21,771 bases of DNA from an uncultured bacterium. GTDB taxonomy: Bacteria > Actinomycetota > Coriobacteriia > Coriobacteriales > Coriobacteriaceae. The stretch is from contig CAJMRP010000020.1 in NCBI GenBank assembly GCA_905215765.1, positions 1 through 21,771 of the forward strand. The letters run 5' to 3'. Below the pieces are notes generated by a model. The model was not told the origin of the DNA and made no database searches. It saw only the letters and a program-made list of their open reading frames with translations. The position numbers were made by a program, and so were the translations under genes. Of this stretch, positions 17,132-21,771 are shown one piece after another; position 1 is the first letter of the stretch, and each line of letters opens with the position of its first letter.

Positions 17132-17506
17132 CTACTCGCGGCACAGATGCACGGCGAAGCCGGCGAACTCGCGCTTAAAGTACACGAGCTTGGTGCTACC
17201 GTCGGGCAGCAGCGCGCGCGACTCCTCGTTGACCTCGAGCCCGCGCTCGGCAAACCACCTCTCGGCCGCATCTATGTCGTTGACGGCAAAGCCAATGTGG
17301 CCCTTGGTGCCACGACCGTTCTGCTTCATGACCTCGACCAGCGAATCGTTAAAGTACGAAACCGGGGTCTCGATGACGGGCAGGCCCATCATCGTCGAGA
17401 ACAGCTCCGCGATCTCCAGGGCATCGGCCGGGTCGGTGGCGTTGATGCCCACGTGAGCGACGCGCATGCCAAAGAGCTCTACCGGATTGGCGTTCTGCTC
17501 ACTCAT
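17132..17506 (-). CDS. VOC-family protein (glyoxalase/dioxygenase fold)
   Basis: This 124-residue protein has the paired beta-alpha-beta-beta-beta layout of the vicinal-oxygen-chelate superfamily. FGMRVAHVGINATDPADALE starts the first half, and GHIGFAVNDIDAAERWFAER begins the second, ending in FAGFAVHLCRE. His18, His70 and His120 are at places where the fold binds its metal, so a metal-dependent lyase, isomerase or epimerase is possible. The substrate cannot be named. The start codon (17506) lies 11 bases after the stop of the PTS IIB gene with no strong ribosome site, which suggests coupled translation. Confidence 0.85.
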   Translation of the reverse strand: MSEQNANPVELFGMRVAHVGINATDPADALEIAELFSTMMGLPVIETPVSYFNDSLVEVMKQNGRGTKGHIGFAVNDIDAAERWFAERGLEVNEESRALLPDGSTKLVYFKREFAGFAVHLCRE

Positions 17507-17517
17507 GAAGTCAGCGC

Positions 17518-17805
17518 CTACTGTGCCATGACGTCGAGAACGGCCTTCTCGGCAGCGACGCGGTTCATGCCGGTCATGAAGGGCACGCCGCTCACGTACG
17601 GGCAGGTGAGGCCCTCGGGGGCAACGGTGGTGGCGATCAGCAGGTCGGCGCCCTCGTCGCAAACGTCCTTGGCCTCGGAGATGGCGCACTGCACGATCTC
17701 GTACTTGTCGGCGTAACCGTTGGCGTCGAGCAGGGTAGCGACCTTCTGGGCAACGAGCGTGGAAGTAGCAGCGCCAGCACCGCAAGCCAAAACGATCTTC
17801 TTCAT
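17518..17805 (-). CDS. PTS galactitol-type IIB component
   Basis: This is a 95-residue cytoplasmic phosphocarrier of the sugar phosphotransferase system. Cys8 in LACGAGAATST is the phosphorylated residue in the P-loop at the end of the first strand. The spacing and the later PYVSGVPFMTGMN segment fit the galactitol/GatB-like IIB group. A complete permease would also need IIA and IIC, but neither is in the window, and the upstream neighbour is divergent. It therefore works with components encoded elsewhere or has a signalling role. AAGGGAG lies about 10 bases before the ATG. It forms a two-gene operon with the VOC gene. Confidence 0.88.
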   Translation of the reverse strand: MKKIVLACGAGAATSTLVAQKVATLLDANGYADKYEIVQCAISEAKDVCDEGADLLIATTVAPEGLTCPYVSGVPFMTGMNRVAAEKAVLDVMAQ

Positions 17806-17907
17806 AGGTAATGTCTCCCTTCGTGGTTTACTTTAGGTAAGTGTACCGCAGCGAGCGATGGCACTCAGCCTCGATGAGCTTTTATGCCAGTTTGCTTGCG
17901 CGCTGCG

Positions 17908-17913
17908 TATAAT
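17908..17913 (+). promoter_or_regulatory. Possible -10 box for the gene at 17969
   Basis: A consensus TATAAT occurs 55 bases before the ATG on the plus strand. The -35 region (about 17885-17890, TGCCAG) is weak. Its place in the divergent gap makes a promoter likely. Confidence 0.4.
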
Positions 17914-17968
17914 ACATCTAGTACGTGTTGTCATACCGCTCGCTTTATGAGCGACTAAGGACCCCAAT

Positions 17969-18592
17969 ATGCCCGATTCCCGCACCCTCTGGACCGCCGT
18001 CGTCATCATCTGTATCGCCGTGTCGGTGTTCTTTAGCGTCAAAAAACGCACCACGTTTAAGCGCCTGCAGCAGCTTATGGCTGCCAAGCAGTGGGACGAG
18101 TTCGATCGCTTGCTCGATGGCAAACTCACCAGCATGCTGTACCCGCGCTATAACCGCGACTACCTGCGCCTGAACTCCTATCTGCTGCGCGAGGACCACA
18201 AGCGCGCCGACGAGATGTTCGATTTGCTGCTGGGACTCAATCTGCCCAAGATGCAGCGCGTCGACCTGGTGATTAAGGCCTTTAACTACTACGTTGGCCA
18301 GGAGGACCGCAAAAAATCCAAGGAGCTCCTGCACGAGATCAAGGGCTTTGAGGGCGGTCAGGCCGAGGCAGTCGCACACGAATGCCAGCTGATGTACGAC
18401 ACGATGATCTTGAAGCGCCACAACGACATTCCCGAGCTGGAGCGCATGCTCAAGGAGGCCGGTGACGACAAGGTCAAGAGCTGCCGCCTGGAATACCTGC
18501 TGGCCCTGCAGTACAAGAACAAGGGCGACGAAGCCAAGTTCCAGGAGTTCCTGGAGAAGTCGGGCCAACACTCGATGGCCGTCAACGCGTAA
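17969..18592 (+). CDS. Membrane-anchored helical-repeat (TPR-like) protein
   Basis: The 207-residue protein begins with one hydrophobic segment (about residues 7-23, LWTAVVIICIAVSVFFSV) followed by KK, which suggests an N-terminal membrane anchor with a cytoplasmic remainder. The rest is almost all helical, with spaced segments of TPR character such as WDEFDRLLDGKL and NKGDEAKFQEFLEKSG. I do not recognise a named family. Such proteins usually act as scaffolds. AAGGA lies about 8 bases before the ATG. It is divergent from the PTS IIB gene and lies 31 bases before the tRNA gene. Confidence 0.8.
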   Translation: MPDSRTLWTAVVIICIAVSVFFSVKKRTTFKRLQQLMAAKQWDEFDRLLDGKLTSMLYPRYNRDYLRLNSYLLREDHKRADEMFDLLLGLNLPKMQRVDLVIKAFNYYVGQEDRKKSKELLHEIKGFEGGQAEAVAHECQLMYDTMILKRHNDIPELERMLKEAGDDKVKSCRLEYLLALQYKNKGDEAKFQEFLEKSGQHSMAVNA

Positions 18593-18623
18593 CGGACGGC
18601 TTGTGCTAGACTTCTAGTCTCAC

Positions 18624-18708
18624 GGGGGCGTGGCGGAATTGGCATACGCAGGAGACTTAAAATCTCTCGCCGCAAGGATTGTGGGTTCGAGTCCCACCGC
18701 CCCTACCA
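18624..18708 (+). tRNA. tRNA-Leu (anticodon UAA)
   Basis: The 7-bp acceptor stem is GGGGGCG with CGCCCCT, followed by discriminator A and an encoded CCA (706-708). The anticodon loop CTTAAAA (18656-18662) gives UAA. A long variable arm, as in class II tRNAs, precedes the T arm GTGGGTTCGAGTCCCAC. The length of 85 bases and the D-arm GGCGGAATTGGCA fit tRNA-Leu. Confidence 0.95.
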
Positions 18709-18719
18709 TATGGAGCTTT

Positions 18720-18759
18720 CGAGCCCGTGTTCCTCAGGGATGCGGGCTCGCTTCTTTTA
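18720..18759 (+). terminator. Terminator after tRNA-Leu
   Basis: CGAGCCCG (18720-18727) pairs with CGGGCTCG (18743-18750) and is followed by CTTCTTTTA. It starts 12 bases after the tRNA. Confidence 0.75.
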
Positions 18760-18764
18760 GATGC

Positions 18765-18899
18765 CGGTGGGACTCGAACCCGCGAGGGGGCGAGCGTTAA
18801 GCGGACGCGCAGCGTCCGAAGCGAGCCGGCGAGGGCGCCGACAGGCGGCCGAAGCCGGTGCGTATTTGCGCAGCAAATGCGCGGACGTCCCACCGCCCC
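18765..18899. repeat. Displaced copies of the tRNA-Leu 3' end
   Basis: Positions 18765-18783 are an inverted copy of the tRNA T arm (18681-18699), 18 of 19 bases alike. Positions 18887-18899 are a direct copy of 13 bases from the tRNA 3' end (18691-18703, GTCCCACCGCCCC). The rest of 18709-19028 holds small GC-rich hairpins (for example GGACGC/GCGTCC near 18802-18817) and no credible gene. Confidence 0.6.
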
Positions 18900-18957
18900 G
18901 CGCTTCAGAAAGTCAACTAATTTAGGACGGGCTAAAAAGACAGCTTCGGTCCCTTAG

Positions 18958-19026
18958 AAGTTGCGGTGGAATAGATCCTGTTTATACCGTTTACCAGCTT
19001 ATTTAGGAACTATTTCACCGCAACTT
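18958..19026 (-). terminator. Long inverted repeat downstream of the Ppx/GppA gene
   Basis: The 17-base arms 18958-18974 and 19010-19026 (AAGTTGCGG... and its inverted partner) match with one mismatch, and pairing continues for TCCT/AGGA. The loop is AT-rich. It begins two bases from the stop of the Ppx/GppA gene and probably ends the divIC-ppx transcript. It might also be the border of a small repeat element. Confidence 0.5.
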
Positions 19027-19028
19027 AT

Positions 19029-20030
19029 TTAGAGGGTGCTGAGCTCTGGGGTCCAGGAGATGGTGGGGGTCGCGCCGTCGAGAACCTCGTTGATGGTGGC
19101 GGCCATGCCGGCGAGGAGGCTGTTCTCACTTACGGTGAGCGACTCGTAGCTACCGGCGCGCATGAGCTCGCGAACCACCACGGCGCCGGCCAGAATCACG
19201 CCCGCGCGCTTGGGCTGCACGCCCGGCAGCGCAGCGATACCCTCCACATCCAGCGTAGACATATGATCGATAGCGTCCGAGATCTGCTCCATCGAAAGCT
19301 CGCGCAGGTGCACAAAGCTCGAGTCGTACGGCTCCAGCTCGTGGACCAGCGCCACGAGTGTGGTGACGGTACCGCCCACCGCGACCAAGCGCTCGGCGCG
19401 CTCAAAATCGCTCGGCAGGCTCTCAAAGTAAGCCTCGAACTGCTCGCCCGCCCAGTCGGCAGCGGCAGCAAGCTCGCCGTCCGAAGGCGGCAACGCCGAG
19501 AAGAAACGCTCCGTCACACGACGGCAACCAATGTCCAGCGAACGCGTTCCCTCCAGCGCGAAGACCCCGCGCTCCGGCGCGTATACGCCCGTCGCGAGCT
19601 CCGTGGAGCCGCCGCCCGAATCGGCAACAATGATGCGCTCGCCGGCAAAGTCGTGCGCCACGCCAAAAAACGTCAGGCGCGCCTCGACCTCTCCTGGAAT
19701 CACCTGCGGCTCGAGACCCAGCTCGCGCAGGCCGTCCAGCAGCAGCACGGCGTTGGACGCATCGCGCGCGGCACTCGTGCACGTGGTACAGATGCACACG
19801 GCCCCAAAGGCACGCGCCTCGTCCACAAACATGCGGCATGCGGCGAGCACGCGCTCGACCGCCGCCTCGCAAAAGCGGCCCGTCGCGTCAACGCCCTCGC
19901 CCAGATCGGTAATCTCGGTATGCTTGGACGATTCCACGATCGCCCCGGCCTCGACCTGCGCCAGCACCAGTCGCGACGACACCGTTCCCAGGTCGATCGC
20001 CGCCACCTTATATCGTTTGCAATCTGCCAT
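19029..20030 (-). CDS. ppx: Ppx/GppA-family phosphatase
   Basis: This 333-residue ASKHA-fold enzyme is of the exopolyphosphatase/pppGpp-phosphohydrolase family. Motifs in order are VAAIDLGTVSSRLVLAQV (phosphate 1), ICTTCTSAARDASNA, PGEVEARLTFFGVA (Glu114/Glu116, catalytic region), IIVADSGGGSTELATG (phosphate 2) and LVAVGGTVTTLVAL (adenosine). It is the short form, without the C-terminal HD-like domain of E. coli PPX. It should release phosphate from polyphosphate or pppGpp; which one is not clear. The start MADCKRYKVAAIDLG at 20030 removes an unlikely Arg-rich extension. It lies 28 bases after the divIC-like gene in the same operon. Confidence 0.9.
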   Translation of the reverse strand: MADCKRYKVAAIDLGTVSSRLVLAQVEAGAIVESSKHTEITDLGEGVDATGRFCEAAVERVLAACRMFVDEARAFGAVCICTTCTSAARDASNAVLLLDGLRELGLEPQVIPGEVEARLTFFGVAHDFAGERIIVADSGGGSTELATGVYAPERGVFALEGTRSLDIGCRRVTERFFSALPPSDGELAAAADWAGEQFEAYFESLPSDFERAERLVAVGGTVTTLVALVHELEPYDSSFVHLRELSMEQISDAIDHMSTLDVEGIAALPGVQPKRAGVILAGAVVVRELMRAGSYESLTVSENSLLAGMAATINEVLDGATPTISWTPELSTL

Positions 20031-20058
20031 TGCGGGCTCCCCTCCGGGCGCTACTCGC

Positions 20059-20820
20059 CTACTCGCCGCTGGACGCGACCGTCTGACCCTCGACGCCGTT
20101 AAATCCAAACAGCATGTCGAGCGCCTGGATGTACCACGACGCGTCCTTGCCGACTTCTTCGATCTCCTTGGCCACCTCGCTGGCCTTCTTGGCGTTCGAC
20201 GACTTCTGGCTCGACGAGGCATCCGAATCGCCGTCCAGGCCCTGCACTTCAATCCTCTTCTCGCCGGGCATCACCAAGCCCAGGTCCTCGGATGCCGCAT
20301 CCTTGATACCCTCCTCCGAGAGCAGCTTGTCGACGCTTTTTTGCAGCCCATCATTGTATTGCTGGCGAATCTCGACCTGCTTGGCCAAGATATCGCTCGA
20401 ACGCTTTGCCACGTACAGGTCGCGCACGGGGAAATACAGGCTCACGAGCACCAGGGCAACGACGATGCCGATGAATAGCCCTCGCTGAGGACCGTGGGTA
20501 AAGTCGTAGATCGCCTTGACCACCGCGTTGTCGTTGGCGTAGTGCATAAAGTCCGAGCCCGAAAAACGGTTCGAGGGCCTGCTCGACCTATCGTGCGTTT
20601 GAGCCGACGAGCGCTGAGCATGCGACGAACGTGCCGGGCGCACTGGTCCATCTGTCGAAGTATTCACTTGAGCATTGGGGCGCGAGGTACTTGTCGGGCG
20701 CTGCATGGAGCGGTCGGCGCCGGCGTAGGCGGACCCACCGAGCTGCACCGTGCGCGCACGGCGAGGCGACGGCTCACGCGAACCGGCGGAATAGTACCTG
20801 TTGTCGTAAATCTGATCCAT
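20059..20820 (-). CDS. DivIC/FtsB-like septum formation initiator
   Basis: This 253-residue bitopic membrane protein has a disordered N-terminal tail (about 1-110) rich in Arg, Ser and Pro, a single membrane helix (about 114-134, GLFIGIVVALVLVSLYF) and an outer coiled coil (DLYVAKRSSDILAKQVEIRQ). The layout is that of DivIC/FtsB proteins, which join FtsL and FtsQ/DivIB in the divisome. The long cytoplasmic tail is usual in Actinobacteria. The C-terminus is Ser/Lys/Glu-rich. The start MDQIYDNRYY at 20820 has AAGG upstream; an earlier ATG at 20946 falls before the enolase terminator and is rejected. The enolase - divIC - ppx order is common in Actinobacteria. Confidence 0.85.
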   Translation of the reverse strand: MDQIYDNRYYSAGSREPSPRRARTVQLGGSAYAGADRSMQRPTSTSRPNAQVNTSTDGPVRPARSSHAQRSSAQTHDRSSRPSNRFSGSDFMHYANDNAVVKAIYDFTHGPQRGLFIGIVVALVLVSLYFPVRDLYVAKRSSDILAKQVEIRQQYNDGLQKSVDKLLSEEGIKDAASEDLGLVMPGEKRIEVQGLDGDSDASSSQKSSNAKKASEVAKEIEEVGKDASWYIQALDMLFGFNGVEGQTVASSGE

Positions 20821-20911
20821 GTGCGCCTTGTGCGGTTGAGGTTTGTTTGCGCTAAGTATTCTAGTTATAGCACGAGCGCCCGCACCGCCTTCGCCAGCCT
20901 TTGCTCGACAT

Positions 20912-20943
20912 AAAAAAGGCGCTGAGCCGTATGGCCCAGCGCC
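20912..20943 (-). terminator. Intrinsic terminator of the enolase gene
   Basis: On the minus strand GGCGCTGGGCC and GGCTCAGCGCC form a stem with a small loop, followed by TTTTTT (20917-20912). A further weak hairpin GGCGAGG/CCTCGCC spans 20970-21003. It separates enolase from the divIC-like gene. Confidence 0.88.
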
Positions 20944-21015
20944 CATAGCGCTTTGCGGTATCCTGCCAAGGCGAGGCGGAACCGAGTCAGCCTCCCCCTC
21001 GCCAAATTCGCCCGT

Positions 21016-21771
21016 TTAGCGAATGTTGTAGAACGCGGCCTTGCCGGCGTAGCGCGCGCTGCCCTCGAGCTCGTCCTCGATGCGGATGAGCTGGTTGTAC
21101 TTAGCCATACGGTCTGTGCGGCTCATAGAACCGGTCTTGATCTGGCCTGAGTTTGTAGCTACAGCGATGTCTGCGATAGTTGTATCCTCAGTCTCGCCAG
21201 AACGGTGAGAAGTTACGGTTGTGTAGCCGTGACGGTGAGCCATTTCGATTGCATCGAGAGTTTCTGTGAGCGAACCGATCTGGTTAACCTTGATAAGGAT
21301 AGAGTTAGCAGCGCCCATCTTGATTCCCTTCTCCAGGAACTTAACGTTTGTAACGAACAGGTCGTCACCAACGAGCTGGCAACGGTCGCCGATAGCTGCT
21401 GTCAGTTTTACCCAGTTGTCCCAGTCGTTCTCGTCGAGACCGTCCTCGATAGAGTCGATAGGATATTTAGAGATGAGTTCCTCAAGATACTTGATCTGCT
21501 CGTCTGCTGTCAGCTTCTTGCCGTTAGGATCTTTCTTCTTGCCGTCCTTCAGCTGACGATAGTCGTAGAACCACTCGCCGTTCTCGCATACAGCGAACTC
21601 GCTGGCAGCGCAGTCCATAGCGATCTTAACGTCCTTACCCGGCTCGTAGCCAGCGTCCTTGATAGCCTGGCAGATGCTCTCGAGAGCGTCCTCAATGCCG
21701 TTCAGTGCCGGTGCGAAACCACCCTCGTCACCTACTGCTGTAGAAAGACCACGTTTCTTGAGCAGTTTAGC
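21016..21771 (-). CDS. eno: Enolase, C-terminal part (5' end outside the window)
   Basis: This enzyme interconverts 2-phosphoglycerate and phosphoenolpyruvate in glycolysis. The frame runs from the window edge to the stop at 21016, about 251 residues. Catalytic-barrel motifs are VGDEGGFAPAL, IAMDCAASEF (Mg ligand Asp), DSIEDGLDENDW (Glu), LVGDDLFVTN (Asp), LIKVNQIGSLTET (catalytic Lys), TSHRSGETEDTTIAD and IKTGSMSRTDRMAKYNQLIR. An insertion around KDGKKKDPNGKKLTADEQ is like enolases of Bacteroidota and some others rather than the shorter actinobacterial type, from memory. Codon use between about 21100 and 21771 (many ACA, TCT, GTT and GTA) differs from the neighbours, while the last 35 codons return to the GC-rich style. 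Confidence 0.93.
   Translation of the reverse strand, partial: AKLLKKRGLSTAVGDEGGFAPALNGIEDALESICQAIKDAGYEPGKDVKIAMDCAASEFAVCENGEWFYDYRQLKDGKKKDPNGKKLTADEQIKYLEELISKYPIDSIEDGLDENDWDNWVKLTAAIGDRCQLVGDDLFVTNVKFLEKGIKMGAANSILIKVNQIGSLTETLDAIEMAHRHGYTTVTSHRSGETEDTTIADIAVATNSGQIKTGSMSRTDRMAKYNQLIRIEDELEGSARYAGKAAFYNIR

Noticed and set aside
17507..17785. N-terminal extension of the VOC frame upstream of 17506
   Set aside because: It is Arg-rich, overlaps the PTS IIB gene in another frame, and the VOC fold starts after 17506.
18657..18893. Minus-strand frame ending in GGGTRTHNPCGERF
   Set aside because: This is the translation of the complement of the tRNA gene, a well-known false gene.
19263..20478. 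Open frames on the plus strand over the Ppx/GppA and DivIC-like genes
   Set aside because: Shadows of genes with strong family motifs; Arg/Ala-rich low-complexity translations.

Overview
The window reads as high-GC actinobacterial DNA, most likely a gut Coriobacteriia of the Collinsella type. The evidence is the codon use of the core genes, a tRNA-Leu with an encoded CCA, and the divIC/FtsB-like - Ppx/GppA arrangement. The genus is an inference, because there is no rRNA gene to confirm it.

Positions 1-13.7 kb are accessory DNA. The left edge holds the end of an IS21-family element (IstB ATPase and a TG...CA-type right end at about 730), which has cut into a zinc-binding DUF6076-like gene. 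An IS200/IS605-type element follows; its transposase carries Cys where the catalytic Tyr is expected. Next is an AT-richer restriction-modification block: a one-polypeptide nuclease-methyltransferase-TRD enzyme preceded by an HTH gene broken by an in-frame TGA. A four-gene minus-strand cluster follows: a CPYC-motif protein, a VirD4/TraG-like ATPase without membrane segments, a ClpP-like protease and an unknown protein. Divergent to it is a methylase/HsdS-like protein with no catalytic motifs. An AbiEi/AbiEii toxin-antitoxin pair closes the region; its promoter sits inside an inverted repeat and appears to give a leaderless message.

Positions 13.8-17.1 kb hold a UBA + DUF4342 membrane protein with a response regulator and a histidine kinase. 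This operon lies between two direct copies of a long palindromic repeat of about 185 bp. The outer stems of the two copies differ in sequence, yet each pairs with its own partner arm.

Positions 17.1-21.8 kb look like chromosomal backbone: a VOC protein and an orphan PTS IIB, a membrane-anchored helical-repeat protein, tRNA-Leu(UAA) followed by scattered copies of its own 3' end, a Ppx/GppA phosphatase, a DivIC/FtsB-like protein and the 3' part of enolase. Most of the enolase has codon use unlike its neighbours and its own last 35 codons.

The most system-like part is 6.3-12.1 kb. A soluble T4CP-like ATPase encoded beside a ClpP protease, opposite a non-catalytic methylase/specificity protein and surrounded by restriction and Abi genes, could be the remains of a conjugative element or an uncharacterised defence locus. 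The sequence alone does not decide between these.
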